Shown: positions 35,386-44,673, numbered from the stretch's first letter. The stretch: DNA of 64,000 bases from Lachnospiraceae bacterium (GCA_022791635.1 JAAVZL010000023.1:20711-84710), one strand, 5' to 3'. Numbers and translations: made by a program. The notes: generated by a model not told the origin, from the sequence alone.

Positions 35386-36081
35386 TTATACTGTAATTTT
35401 TGTTCCGGTAAACTTCCCCTTTACCGTATTGACAATACTGTCCTTCTCACCCAGCCCAAACACCATCATGGGCATCCGGTTCTCCATACACATAATGGAG
35501 GCCGTCAGATCCATCACCGCCAGACGTTTATCCACCACATCGGAAATGGAAATCTCATCGTACTTCACCGCCCCGGGATTCTGCTTGGGATCGCTGTCAT
35601 AAACGCCGTCCACAGCCTTGGCCAAAAGGATCACATCTGCTTCAATCTCAATGGCCATCAGGGTTGTGGTGGTATCCGTAGAGAAATAAGGATGGCCCGT
35701 TCCTCCTGCAAAAAAGGTAACACAGCCCCTATTCAGTCGCTTAAGAGCCCGATCCTTGGTGAAAAGCTTTGCAAAGCCCGCACACTCAAAGGGCGTGAAC
35801 ACCTCCGTCTCCATGCCCACGGAACGGAAAATCTCAGACACATAGATACAGTTCATGACAGTAGCCAGCATTCCGATCTGATCCGCTTTAGTCCGGTCAA
35901 TATTTTCACTGGTCCGGCCTCTCCAGAAATTACCTCCGCCAATAACGATTCCCACCTGGATGCCGTCCTCCACCAGAACCTTTACCTGCTTTGCTACACC
36001 GATGACCGTGGCCTCGTCAAAGCCCGTATGCTTCTCCCCGGCCAGGGCCTCTCCGCTCAGTTTTAACAACACTCGTTTCAT
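35386..36081 (-). CDS. pyrH: UMP kinase PyrH
   Basis: 231 aa. It opens KRVLLKLSGEALAG and has IGGGNFWRGR, TADQIGMLATVMN-like (here TKADQIGMLATVMNCIYV), and the FFAGGTGHPYFSTDTTT substrate loop of bacterial UMP kinases. It makes UDP for nucleotides and UDP-sugars. First gene of a six-gene operon with its promoter at 36166-36193. Confidence 0.97.
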   Translation of the reverse strand: MKRVLLKLSGEALAGEKHTGFDEATVIGVAKQVKVLVEDGIQVGIVIGGGNFWRGRTSENIDRTKADQIGMLATVMNCIYVSEIFRSVGMETEVFTPFECAGFAKLFTKDRALKRLNRGCVTFFAGGTGHPYFSTDTTTTLMAIEIEADVILLAKAVDGVYDSDPKQNPGAVKYDEISISDVVDKRLAVMDLTASIMCMENRMPMMVFGLGEKDSIVNTVKGKFTGTKITV

Positions 36082-36165
36082 AACCTTGGGCTCTCCTGAT
36101 CTTTTTTCTTACTTAAATGAACGCCGCCTGCCGAACAAGCCCGTTCACGCTTCTTGCTAACGCTC

Positions 36166-36193
36166 ATTATACCATATTTTCAGAAAATTTCAA
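36166..36193 (-). promoter_or_regulatory. Sigma-A promoter of the pyrH operon
   Basis: TTGAAA (36188-36193) and TATAAT (36166-36171) on the minus strand, spacer 16 bp, about 85 bp upstream of the pyrH start. Confidence 0.75.
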
Positions 36194-36242
36194 TCAAAGA
36201 ACAAAACATTTTTCCGGTGTATCCTTTTTCCGGAAAATAGGG

Positions 36243-36248
36243 TATAAT
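36243..36248 (+). promoter_or_regulatory. -10 box before palindrome copy 6
   Basis: GGGTATAATAG on the plus strand. No good -35 is visible 17 bp upstream. If used, transcription would begin just before palindrome copy 6 and place the whole repeat in the 5' leader of the HAD gene. Confidence 0.4.
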
Positions 36249-36272
36249 AGAGCAATCTTACAAACACAGCCG

Positions 36273-36450
36273 GGCTGTTGCAAAATAAGGCAGCAGACAT
36301 TTCCGATATCCGGTGTCCGGCTGTTCGCGTACAGGCTGTCTGATATGGACGGAGATTGCCTTGGCAATGTCCGTGCAGAGCAGACAGAATGTACGTGAAC
36401 CGTCCGAACAAAGGATATGGAAATGGCTGATGGCTTATTTTGCGACAGCC
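36273..36450. repeat. Family A copy 6, complete
   Basis: About 178 bp upstream of the HAD phosphatase gene. Outer arms GGCTGTTGCAAAATAAG and CTTATTTTGCGACAGCC pair with about four mismatches in the inner part. Core arm GTTCGCGTACAGGCTGTCTG, partner CAGACAGAATGTACGTGAAC (three mismatches), centre ATTGCCTTGGCAAT. The rest of 36082-36479 has only the promoter elements listed. Confidence 0.93.
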
Positions 36451-36479
36451 TCTACACACTACACGATAAGGGGAGTGCT

Positions 36480-37283
36480 ATGAAAAAATTCTTTTTTATT
36501 GACTACGACAACACCATTTTCAGCCATTTCACCCATTGCATTCCAGAAGATGCCGGGGCCGCCCTTTTGTCCCTGCAAAAAGAGGGGCATAAGGTATTTC
36601 TCGCCAGCGGGCGGGGACTTTTCAATGAACCACTGCCGGCTCTTCCGGATGGCTTCACCCCGGACGGGCTTGTGGGGGCCAACGGAGCCATCGTCCAGGC
36701 AGAGGGGCAGTCTCTCTGGGAAAACCCCATGGAGCCGGCCCTTAAGAAGCGCCTGATTGATTTTGTCAGAGAGCAGAACTATTTTCTGGTGACCTCCTCG
36801 GAGGGACAGTTCTATGTATCCAGTATGAAGCGCTACGAAAGCTCCCACTTCCGCTACACAGAGCCCCAGTACCCCAAGGGCGACGAAGACTTCCTTGAGC
36901 TCTGCACCAAACCGGTATTCTCCTTCTTTCTCAATGAGCCCCTGGAGATCATCGAAGAGACCCGGCGCAAGTTTCCGGAGCTTAAGCTCTTCTATATGGG
37001 AGACGAGCTGGGCGGAGCCGACGTGATTCCTGTGGAAAACGGCAAAATCAAGGGGATTGAGCGCATCCTGGCCCACTACGGCGCCGATTTGTCGGATACG
37101 GTAGCCATCGGAGACAGTCTCAACGATCTGGAAATGGTAAAGGGGGCCGGAATCGGAATCGCCATGGGCAACGCCATGCCGGAGCTCAAAAAAGCCGCCG
37201 ACTATGTGGCAAAGCACATAGACGACGGCGGTCTTGCAGATGCGATTTCCTATGCATTGACTCACAGCCCGCAAAAGCAATAA
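36480..37283 (+). CDS. HAD-superfamily Cof-type hydrolase
   Basis: 267 aa from the ATG at 36480 (AAGGGGAGTGCT in front); an in-frame ATG at 36417 lies in the palindrome and is rejected. Motif I is FIDYDNTIF, the cap domain is type C2B, and motif IV reads AIGDSLNDLEMVKGAGIGIAMGNAM, as in Cof/YidA-like sugar or flavin phosphatases. The substrate cannot be predicted. Palindrome copy 6 lies directly upstream, perhaps in its leader. Confidence 0.88.
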   Translation: MKKFFFIDYDNTIFSHFTHCIPEDAGAALLSLQKEGHKVFLASGRGLFNEPLPALPDGFTPDGLVGANGAIVQAEGQSLWENPMEPALKKRLIDFVREQNYFLVTSSEGQFYVSSMKRYESSHFRYTEPQYPKGDEDFLELCTKPVFSFFLNEPLEIIEETRRKFPELKLFYMGDELGGADVIPVENGKIKGIERILAHYGADLSDTVAIGDSLNDLEMVKGAGIGIAMGNAMPELKKAADYVAKHIDDGGLADAISYALTHSPQKQ

Positions 37284-37305
37284 TTGGAAATGACAAAGCT
37301 GCGAC

Positions 37306-38658
37306 CTACTTTCCAAACTTCTTGCAAATCTTCACCACCACGCCGCTCAAAGCCAAAAGGGCCAGCGCATTGGGAATAACCATGAGACCGTTGAAGAAGT
37401 CCGCCAGCTCCCACACCAGCTCCACCTTCAGGGTGGAGCCCACCACGATAAACACCACCACAATCAGGGAGTACACCTTCACGGCCTTATGCCCAAAGAG
37501 ATACTTCACATTCACCTCCCCAAAGAAGTGCCAGCTTAAAATCGTGGAAAAGGCAAAGAACAAAAGACAGATTGCCACAAAAATATCTCCGAAGCCATGA
37601 AAGCTTGTGCTAAAGGCCGCCTGTGTCAGCGCAATGCCGCCCTCCCCCGTAGCCATAGCGCCTGTGGTCAGAACGGAAAACACGGTCAGGTTCAGCACAA
37701 CAAAGGTGTCGATAAACACGCTGATCATCGCCGTCAGCCCCTGCTCGTGAGGGTTCTTAGCCGCCGCTCTGGCATGGGCATGGGGCGTGGAGCCCATTCC
37801 GGCTTCATTGGAAAACAGTCCTCTGGCTACCCCGTAGCGGATGGCTTCCCGAACCGTAATGCCTGCCGCCGCACCCGCCATAGCCTGGGGCTTAAAGGCG
37901 CCCACAAAGATCATGCTGATCGCTGCCGGAAGAGCCGTAATATGTAAGCAAATCAGAATCAGGCTTCCCACAATATAGACAGCCGCCATAAAGGGAACCA
38001 TCTTCTCCACAACCGCCGCCAGACGCTTGGTTCCGCCGATAAACACAAAGAAGGCCAGAACCGCCAGAATCACGCCGACCACAACCGGCGGCAGATTGAT
38101 ATTCCGCGCCTGAAACACGCCTGCAAAGGCGGTGCCGACGGAGTTGGACTGCACCATATTCCCCATAAAGCCCAAGGCCAGAATAATAAACACCGCAAAC
38201 ATTCCTGCCAGAGCTCTGCCAAAGAAAGACCCATGAAAGGCCGTCCAAATATAATAAACAGGCCCTCCGGTCACCTCTCCGCTGTCCGTAGTCTTATACT
38301 CCTGGGCCAGCACAGCCTCTCCGTATATCGTAGCCATTCCGAAAAAGGCGCTGACCCACATCCAGAAAATAGCGCCCGGACCGCCGGAAATGAGCGCCGT
38401 AGCCGCTCCTGTAAGATTTCCCGTACCCACCTGAGCCGCAATGGCCGTAGCCAGAGACTGTAAGGGCGTCATCTCCCCCCGCTCACGCTTCTCCCCGCTG
38501 AGTTTAAAGTGCCCGAACACCAGACGGCACCCTTCGCAAAACTTACGCACCTGAATAAACCTAAGGCGCACCGTAAAATAAATACCCGTTCCGCAGAGGA
38601 TGAATAAGAGCACATAGCTCCACATAATCCCATTCGCACTCTTCACAAATTCCAACAT
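37306..38658 (-). CDS. Sodium:alanine/glycine symporter
   Basis: 450 aa from the ATG at 38658 with AGAGGGAAAAATC upstream. About ten or eleven membrane segments. Family signatures: the TPLQSLATAIAAQVGTGNLTGAATAL region, GPGAIFWMWVSAFFGMATIYGEAVLAQEYK and GLFSNEAGMGSTPHAHARAAAKNP. AgcS/DagA/AlsT transporters take up alanine or glycine with Na+. The glycine riboswitch in its leader points to glycine, probably for import or efflux control when glycine is high. Confidence 0.94.
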   Translation of the reverse strand: MLEFVKSANGIMWSYVLLFILCGTGIYFTVRLRFIQVRKFCEGCRLVFGHFKLSGEKRERGEMTPLQSLATAIAAQVGTGNLTGAATALISGGPGAIFWMWVSAFFGMATIYGEAVLAQEYKTTDSGEVTGGPVYYIWTAFHGSFFGRALAGMFAVFIILALGFMGNMVQSNSVGTAFAGVFQARNINLPPVVVGVILAVLAFFVFIGGTKRLAAVVEKMVPFMAAVYIVGSLILICLHITALPAAISMIFVGAFKPQAMAGAAAGITVREAIRYGVARGLFSNEAGMGSTPHAHARAAAKNPHEQGLTAMISVFIDTFVVLNLTVFSVLTTGAMATGEGGIALTQAAFSTSFHGFGDIFVAICLLFFAFSTILSWHFFGEVNVKYLFGHKAVKVYSLIVVVFIVVGSTLKVELVWELADFFNGLMVIPNALALLALSGVVVKICKKFGK

Positions 38659-38682
38659 GATTTTTCCCTCTCTTTTTTCTTT

Positions 38683-38726
38683 AAAATAAAAACACAAAAA
38701 TAAGAGCCGATTTACCATCAGCCCTC
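38683..38726 (-). terminator. Riboswitch-associated terminator
   Basis: On the minus strand GAGGGCTGAT pairs with ATCGGCTCTT (several G:U pairs), followed by ATTTTTGTGTTTTTATTTT. It lies between the glycine aptamer and the symporter start, so it is the likely expression platform. Confidence 0.65.
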
Positions 38727-38749
38727 CAAAGAGTAGAACATCTGCATGT

Positions 38750-38850
38750 AAGCCCTGTCCTTTTGCCTGAGAGATAGGCAGGCTCCCGAACCTTCCAACG
38801 GGGAAGCCTGTGTTACACCTTCGGCGCTCATTTGCTGAGACTCTCCAGAG
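38750..38850 (-). ncRNA. Glycine riboswitch (single aptamer)
   Basis: Minus-strand RNA: CTCTGGAGAGTCTC, then GAGCGCCGAAGGTGTAA, a variable stem (CAGGCTTCCC...GGGAGCCTG), and CTCTCAGGCAAAAGGACAG. These are the conserved parts of a glycine aptamer. Only one aptamer is seen, with no second copy before the symporter gene 92 bp downstream. Glycine binding should open or close the terminator at 38683-38726. Confidence 0.92.
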
Positions 38851-38877
38851 TTTGTCAATTTTTGTCTGACAGAGAGT

Positions 38878-38906
38878 ATCATAGCATACTTCTTCCGAAA
38901 GCGCAA
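38878..38906 (-). promoter_or_regulatory. Candidate promoter of the riboswitch-symporter transcript
   Basis: TTGCGC (38901-38906) and TATGAT (38878-38883) on the minus strand, spacer 17 bp, about 20 bp before the aptamer. Confidence 0.6.
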
Positions 38907-38934
38907 CACTATTTTCACCCGGATAGCTCTGGGC

Positions 38935-41634
38935 TCAGATCCCTTTCTCCGGCTCAGAAGCCTGAGAAAAATCAATAGAAATCTCATTTTTCTTCATAAA
39001 CAGCAGGCCAAAAGATCCCGACCCGCAATTACATGCAATGGCCGCCGAAGCCTTCTGCAGATACACCCGTTCAAAAGGACAATACTGCTTCACCAGCTTC
39101 TGAATGTAAGCAATGCTTCTGTCCTCCAGCCCGGCATATGTAATAAACAAAATCCGCCGATCAATATTTCTTGCATCCAAAAATACTCTCCGCACATAAT
39201 GCTTGATCATATGGACAAAATCCCCCATCTCCATACCGCGCACAACCATTTTGCTCTTCTTAAGCTCAATGACAGGATGCAACAGCAGGGCGTCACAGAT
39301 AACCTGCGTCTGCTTAGGGATCTGTCCCGCCTGGCACATGGAATGGGTACTGTTTATGATAAAGGCAGAAGAAATATAGCGTCCAAGCTCATTCACCAGC
39401 CTCACAATCTCCGCTTTTGAGGCATGCTTTTCCGCCATGGAAGCGGCATAGAGCACAATCAGTCCCAGGCTGCTGGAGAGATGTCCGGAATCCAGCACCG
39501 TCACATTTTCAAAGGATTTGGCCGCCTCCAGGGCATTGTAATACCCCTGGCTTGCATGCTTTGCCATAGTAATATGGATCACGTTCTGGGCTTCCGTCAG
39601 CTTCTCCGCAAAAAACCGCTCGTAGTCCTCCACTCCCGGCGCCTCCGAACGAGCGTTTTGTCCTTCCGACATATGCAGCAGCAGCTCCTCTGCTTTCAGC
39701 TCCACCTCATCCAGGAAGCGTCCTTTATCCGTGCGCACATAATAGGGGCATACGGAAATGCCAAATTCCTTTCGCAGAGACTCCGGAAGGTCGCAAACGC
39801 TGTCCGTTGTAACCATAACGGACAAACGCTGTGTCTGCTCAAAGATCAGGATATCCTTTCCAATCTCCGACAGCTCCGCTTCCTCTGTCAAATTCACCAG
39901 CTTCTTGGGCAGAAGGCTCAGCACCGCCGCCTCAAGAAGGGCGCCGCTTACCGGCTTTGCCAGATAGCCGCTAAAGCCCTCCTTCCGGTAAAGAAGCTGA
40001 TTGTCGCTTCCCGCATTGGCCGTAAGGGCAATGACAGGGGAGCTCTGGCACAGACCTCCCGGCTGTGTGCGCAGTTTGTGGAGACACTGGATTCCATCCA
40101 TACCCGGCATCAAATGATCCATCAAAATCACATCGTAATGCTGTTCCTGGGTCTTTCTGAGACATTCTGTACCGCTTAAGGCCGTATCAAGCTGAACCCT
40201 TGTATCCATAAGCAGCTTACGCACCACCATAAGATTCATCTCATTATCGTCCACCACAAGAATATGGGCCTCCGGCGCCTCAAAGCTTTTCTGATACTGC
40301 TCTCCCTCATGAACCCTTGACCGGGAAGCCAGCGTAAAGGTGCCCAGCTCCTTATCATCCACAATATCCTGCTCCAGCATGACAATAAAGGTGGACCCCT
40401 TGGTGTAAACGCTGTTGACGCTGATCTCGCCGCCCATCAGCTCTACCAGCTGATGCACAATGCTTAATCCAAGCCCCGTGCCCTCAATGTGACGGTTTTT
40501 CTCCTGATCGACCCGCTTAAAGGCATTGAAAATATAGGGAATACTCTCCTTTTTTACTCCCTGGCCCGTATCCTCCACCATGTACCACACACGCACCCTG
40601 TTAAGCCCCAGACGTTCACAGCGGGCAGATAACGTAATAGACCCCTCGTTGGTGTACTTCAGGGCATTATTCAGCAAATTGATCAAGACCTGCTTAATAC
40701 GCACCTCGTCACCACAGAGCATACTCGGAATGGAGGAATCCACATGAAGCCGGAATTCCAGTCCCTTTTCCTTCGCCTTGAGCCAAATCATATTGACAAT
40801 CTCTGAGAAAAGCTCTCCCGTCTCATAGGAAACATTTACAATCTCCATTTTCCCGGATTTAATCTTGGACAGATCGAGGATATCATTGATGAGCGTAAGC
40901 AGTATTTTACTGGCGCCCTGAATATTCCTTGCATTCTCCGCCACTTCCTCAGAAATATCACCTCTTAAAATGATCTCATTCAGGCCGATGATGGTGTTGA
41001 TGGGGGTACGGATCTCATGGCTCATACTGGCAAAAAAATGATTCTCCGCCTCATTGAGCTCTTCGATCTCCTTCTTCTGCTGCAGGGAAAGCTCATTTTC
41101 CTCCTCGTAAAGCTTGTTTAAAAACATCATCATCACACTGGTGAGCACTCCCACCATAATGACCGAGACTGCGGAATCAAAGAAGGAATGGCGCTGGGTG
41201 TTCCGGGCAGCCAGCTCCGGATAATAAAAGGCCAGATAGTAGCATGCCAGGGTCTCCAGGGCACAGAGCAGGAAAAATCCGCCCTTTCTCCTCCCCTCCA
41301 GAGCAATACTGATGTAAACAAAGCAGAGCACAAACCACTCTGGCATTCCGCTGTAAAATCCTCCCGCCGTAAAAAAGCTCACGGGAAACAGCACAAGAAG
41401 CAAAACGGCAATGATGGTAGCTCCTCTGTTGATACATTCTTTTTTAATGCTGAGCCTGACAACCAATGCCATGGTTACAAGGCCAACCGCCAACAGCAGC
41501 ATATTTACAAGGTTTCTGCCCAGGGGCAGGATAAAAATCAATGCAAGCATGCAGATGCTTGTGACCACGCGAAACATGCGCTCTCGCAGGCTGATCCTAT
41601 GGTCAAAGATGATTTCAAACCATTTTTGCAACAC
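38935..41634 (-). CDS. Hybrid histidine kinase-receiver-DegV fusion
   Basis: 899 aa. Residues 20-172 hold about six membrane segments. HisKA follows with SMSHEIRTPINTIIG (His206), then HATPase with NLLNNALKYTNEGS, DTGQGVKKESIPYIF and GTGLGLSIVHQL. A receiver domain (about 475-595) starts ILVVDDNEMNL and has VILMDHLMPGMDG. Residues about 618-899 are a complete DegV domain: VMVTTDSVCDLPESLRKEFGI, then HITMAKHASQGYYNA and NVTVLDSGHLSSSLGL. DegV/FakB proteins bind fatty acids. A fusion of DegV to a hybrid kinase is unusual; it may sense a lipid or act on one after phosphotransfer. It is the third gene of the phosphorelay operon, 12 bp after the second kinase. Confidence 0.9.
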   Translation of the reverse strand: MLQKWFEIIFDHRISLRERMFRVVTSICMLALIFILPLGRNLVNMLLLAVGLVTMALVVRLSIKKECINRGATIIAVLLLVLFPVSFFTAGGFYSGMPEWFVLCFVYISIALEGRRKGGFFLLCALETLACYYLAFYYPELAARNTQRHSFFDSAVSVIMVGVLTSVMMMFLNKLYEEENELSLQQKKEIEELNEAENHFFASMSHEIRTPINTIIGLNEIILRGDISEEVAENARNIQGASKILLTLINDILDLSKIKSGKMEIVNVSYETGELFSEIVNMIWLKAKEKGLEFRLHVDSSIPSMLCGDEVRIKQVLINLLNNALKYTNEGSITLSARCERLGLNRVRVWYMVEDTGQGVKKESIPYIFNAFKRVDQEKNRHIEGTGLGLSIVHQLVELMGGEISVNSVYTKGSTFIVMLEQDIVDDKELGTFTLASRSRVHEGEQYQKSFEAPEAHILVVDDNEMNLMVVRKLLMDTRVQLDTALSGTECLRKTQEQHYDVILMDHLMPGMDGIQCLHKLRTQPGGLCQSSPVIALTANAGSDNQLLYRKEGFSGYLAKPVSGALLEAAVLSLLPKKLVNLTEEAELSEIGKDILIFEQTQRLSVMVTTDSVCDLPESLRKEFGISVCPYYVRTDKGRFLDEVELKAEELLLHMSEGQNARSEAPGVEDYERFFAEKLTEAQNVIHITMAKHASQGYYNALEAAKSFENVTVLDSGHLSSSLGLIVLYAASMAEKHASKAEIVRLVNELGRYISSAFIINSTHSMCQAGQIPKQTQVICDALLLHPVIELKKSKMVVRGMEMGDFVHMIKHYVRRVFLDARNIDRRILFITYAGLEDRSIAYIQKLVKQYCPFERVYLQKASAAIACNCGSGSFGLLFMKKNEISIDFSQASEPEKGI

Positions 41635-41646
41635 TTCTTGATCCCC

Positions 41647-44208
41647 CTATTCCAGTTCCTGAATGCTCCTGCAGACCTTATCATAGGCCTCCAAAAGCTC
41701 GGAATGATTCTGCCGGATGTATTCCGTGTCTCCGTTTCGCCCTGCCTGCTCCAGGGCTCTTGCCTTCTCGGAGAGCTCTTCCGCTCCGATGGTCAGTGAG
41801 GTGCTCTTTAAAGCATGAGCCTTAATGGCATAGTCTCCCCAGCTTTCGGAAGTATATAAAGCCTCAAGTTCCGTCTTCTTTCCCTCACTCTGTTCCGCAA
41901 AGGTCTGAAGCATCTCCAGGTAAAATTCCTTCTCTCCACAGCAGTACTCCAGCCCCAGCCTTACATTCATGCCTGCCTCCACAAGGGGGGTAAGCTGCAG
42001 AAGGGAGAGACCCTCCGGGGACTCCTCTTTCGGCACAGGCGCTTCCTTATGTACCGGTTTTTCCTGCACAGCCTTCTGCTTTACGGCCTCTTTGCGTACC
42101 GGCTCCTCCTTGTGAGCAGCTTTGGAGGCCGCCTCCTTTTTGGGCTGTGCTTCCACGCCGTACTGAATGGCTTCCTCCGGCAGAACCTTGCGCAGCACCC
42201 TCTCCAGAACGGAGCGCTCAATGGGTTTGGGAATAAATTCCGTGAACCCTTCATGGCGGAACATTTCTCTGGCGCCGCTGATGGTATTGGCCGTCAGCGC
42301 CAACACCGGCAGCTCCTGATACATGCCGTTGTTCATCTCACGGATGCGCCGCAGCGTCTCCACGCCGTCAAAGCCCGGCATCATGTGATCCAGGAAGATC
42401 ACATCGTAATCATTTTCATCCAGACGCTTTACGGCCTCCCTTCCGCTTGAACAGGTATCCACGTCAATGCCATAGCTGCCCAGAACGCCCTTGGCCACTA
42501 CGAGATTCATCTCCTCGTCATCAACAGCCAAAGCCTTAATGCCTGTGCAGGAGAAGGGTCTGCGGCCATCCATTCCCACAATTCCGCTTTCTTCCATATC
42601 ACCGTTCAACAAATTTGCCACAGAAAGAGCGGAAAAGGGCTTGTGCAGTACCAAAAGCCGGCTGCTCCTGTCTAAGACAAAATCCCGATCCGCAATCACA
42701 ACCACCCGAAGCTTATTTACAAGCTCCTCATAGTAATCACGATTCTCCTCATATTCCGCCTGAGCGATAAATACATGGGTCAGCGTATGGTTGCTCTGCA
42801 GCTTAAGCAGTCCGTCAAAGTTGTGGGCCTGATAGCCCTCTATGCCAAGTCCCTCCACCAGGTGCAAAATCATCCTGTCGTAGTATTCCTTCACCTCTTC
42901 ACAGCTGTATTTCTCCGGCCGGAAATAGCAGGCAATACAAAGCTTATCGGCATTGGCAACCACAATGGACGGGGAATCATCCGCCACGCCCTGGGGAATG
43001 GTAATATGAGCCTCCAGACCCTCATTCTTCTTGCTGGCAAAATGGATAAATCCGCCCATGGAGTTGAGAAGTCCTCTGGCAATGGGAATTCCCAGGCCCA
43101 GCCCTCCCGCAAAGCGGCTGCTCCCGGAATCTGCCTGGTAAAAATCGTCAAACATCTGATTGAGCTGAGCATCCGTCATGCCAATGCCCGTATCATAGAT
43201 ATCGATAACCAGATTTACCCCGTAGCTCTCCTTCCGGCATTCGATACAGAGATGAATCCCTCCCTCTTCCGTAAACTTAACGGAATTTTCCAGAAGAATC
43301 TTCAGCACATGAGAAATTTTTTCCGCATCTCCAATCAGCACGGCCGGTATTTTGGGATCCATATCAAATACGATTTCCAGCTGACTCCTGTTCCCCTGCA
43401 TGGCCGTCGTAATCATAATGTCATTGAGCACAGAGGTGAGCATATATTCCTGCTTTAAGGAGGTCAGGGTTCCCTCTACAATCTCCGTATAATCAAGCAT
43501 ATTGTTGATCTGGCTGGAAAGACGCTTGCCCGCAAGCTGAATGGACAGCATATCCTCCCGAAGCTCCCCGGGAAGCCCCTTTTCCAACACGACCTCACTG
43601 ATTCCCAGCACCATATTAATGGGAGTCCGCAGCTCATGAGACACGTTTGACAGAAAAACTGCATTCTGCCTTCCCGCCTTCTCAAGCTCCGTAATGGCTG
43701 TATCGTACTGCACCCTCGCCTTCAGCCTCCGCTTGATCCGGTATCTTGCAATGGACAAGGCTCCCAGAGTCACGGCAATATCAATGCCTATCCGAATCAT
43801 ATCCCGGGGAGGCATCTCCCAAGTAATGGTGCCCAGAATCAAAAAATGATACAGCAGCACCGTTACATACAAGGCGGCTATCATATACAATAGCCGCTTT
43901 TTATCAAACATGGAAAAAACAAGAATAACCATACAGGCCACAGCCGGAGTATCATACAGGCTGCTCACATGAACGCCAAAGAAAAAAAATCCAATCATCA
44001 GCAATCCGGCACACAGATTTTTGTAAAAGGATTCCGATCCAAACCTCCCAATGTGAAGGCACCACACAAGGGTATTTCCAACCAAAATAATGGGAATCAT
44101 CCAGTATTCCCATGATAATGCAAGGGTAATCAGAATCAGAAATACGCCAAATATCGTAACGATTGTTGCCAGAAGCAGATGAATACTGGTCTGATCCTCT
44201 GTTCTCAT
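41647..44208 (-). CDS. Hybrid histidine kinase with receiver and Hpt domains
   Basis: 853 aa. About six membrane segments (10-150), HisKA VSHELRTPINMVLG, HATPase (LLENSVKFTEEGG, DTGIGMTDAQL, GGLGLGIPIARG), a degenerate receiver-like segment of about 120 residues, a true receiver (ALAVDDEEMNLVVAKGVLG; VIFLDHMMPGFDG), a Lys/Glu/Pro-rich linker (KEAPVPKEE-type repeats) and a C-terminal Hpt domain with AHALKSTS carrying the phosphorylated His. The set allows a full His-Asp-His relay within one protein. Its ATG overlaps the stop codon of the CheY-like gene by 4 bp. The final acceptor may be that CheY-like protein or the DegV-fusion receiver. Confidence 0.92.
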   Translation of the reverse strand: MRTEDQTSIHLLLATIVTIFGVFLILITLALSWEYWMIPIILVGNTLVWCLHIGRFGSESFYKNLCAGLLMIGFFFFGVHVSSLYDTPAVACMVILVFSMFDKKRLLYMIAALYVTVLLYHFLILGTITWEMPPRDMIRIGIDIAVTLGALSIARYRIKRRLKARVQYDTAITELEKAGRQNAVFLSNVSHELRTPINMVLGISEVVLEKGLPGELREDMLSIQLAGKRLSSQINNMLDYTEIVEGTLTSLKQEYMLTSVLNDIMITTAMQGNRSQLEIVFDMDPKIPAVLIGDAEKISHVLKILLENSVKFTEEGGIHLCIECRKESYGVNLVIDIYDTGIGMTDAQLNQMFDDFYQADSGSSRFAGGLGLGIPIARGLLNSMGGFIHFASKKNEGLEAHITIPQGVADDSPSIVVANADKLCIACYFRPEKYSCEEVKEYYDRMILHLVEGLGIEGYQAHNFDGLLKLQSNHTLTHVFIAQAEYEENRDYYEELVNKLRVVVIADRDFVLDRSSRLLVLHKPFSALSVANLLNGDMEESGIVGMDGRRPFSCTGIKALAVDDEEMNLVVAKGVLGSYGIDVDTCSSGREAVKRLDENDYDVIFLDHMMPGFDGVETLRRIREMNNGMYQELPVLALTANTISGAREMFRHEGFTEFIPKPIERSVLERVLRKVLPEEAIQYGVEAQPKKEAASKAAHKEEPVRKEAVKQKAVQEKPVHKEAPVPKEESPEGLSLLQLTPLVEAGMNVRLGLEYCCGEKEFYLEMLQTFAEQSEGKKTELEALYTSESWGDYAIKAHALKSTSLTIGAEELSEKARALEQAGRNGDTEYIRQNHSELLEAYDKVCRSIQELE

Positions 44209-44570
44209 TCCTTATCAAACTCCTTTGCAACCCGCTTCAACAATTCTTGGGGGAAAAATGGTTTCTTGAGGTAATTCACCGCTCCCAGGTTGATTGCTTT
44301 CTTTACATCATCCTCATATCCCGATGCAGTGAGAAAAATTACGGGAATGTCATAAGCGGAAGCCTTCATGCGCTCAAAGGTCTCAATGCCGTCCATCTCC
44401 GGCATCGCAATGTCCAGAAGAACCAGATCAAACAACTCGTTCCTCAGCTTTTCAAGGGCTTCTCTTCCGGATTCTACCAGCTCCACATTATAGCTCTTTC
44501 CCAGAATCATCTTCGTCCTTTTCAAATTCATTGTGTCATCATCCACTACCAAAATACGCTTTACTTCCAT
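44205..44570 (-). CDS. Single-domain CheY-like response regulator
   Basis: 121 aa, a receiver domain only: RILVVDDDTMNLKRTKMIL, phosphoacceptor Asp53 in LVLLDIAMPEMDG, Thr/Ser switch FLTASG and Lys in LKKPF. There is no output domain. First gene of the operon with its own promoter; the next gene starts within its stop codon (ATGA). It may shuttle phosphate between the two hybrid kinases or act by protein contact. Confidence 0.93.
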   Translation of the reverse strand: MEVKRILVVDDDTMNLKRTKMILGKSYNVELVESGREALEKLRNELFDLVLLDIAMPEMDGIETFERMKASAYDIPVIFLTASGYEDDVKKAINLGAVNYLKKPFFPQELLKRVAKEFDKE

Positions 44571-44673
44571 AAAAATTGCCTCCTATTACTATTCCAGTTC
44601 CGCAGAATTCCTCTCTGCACCTTGAGGATCTTGCTGCTCGCTCTCAGAGACTCCCCGATCTCTATTACCTTCT

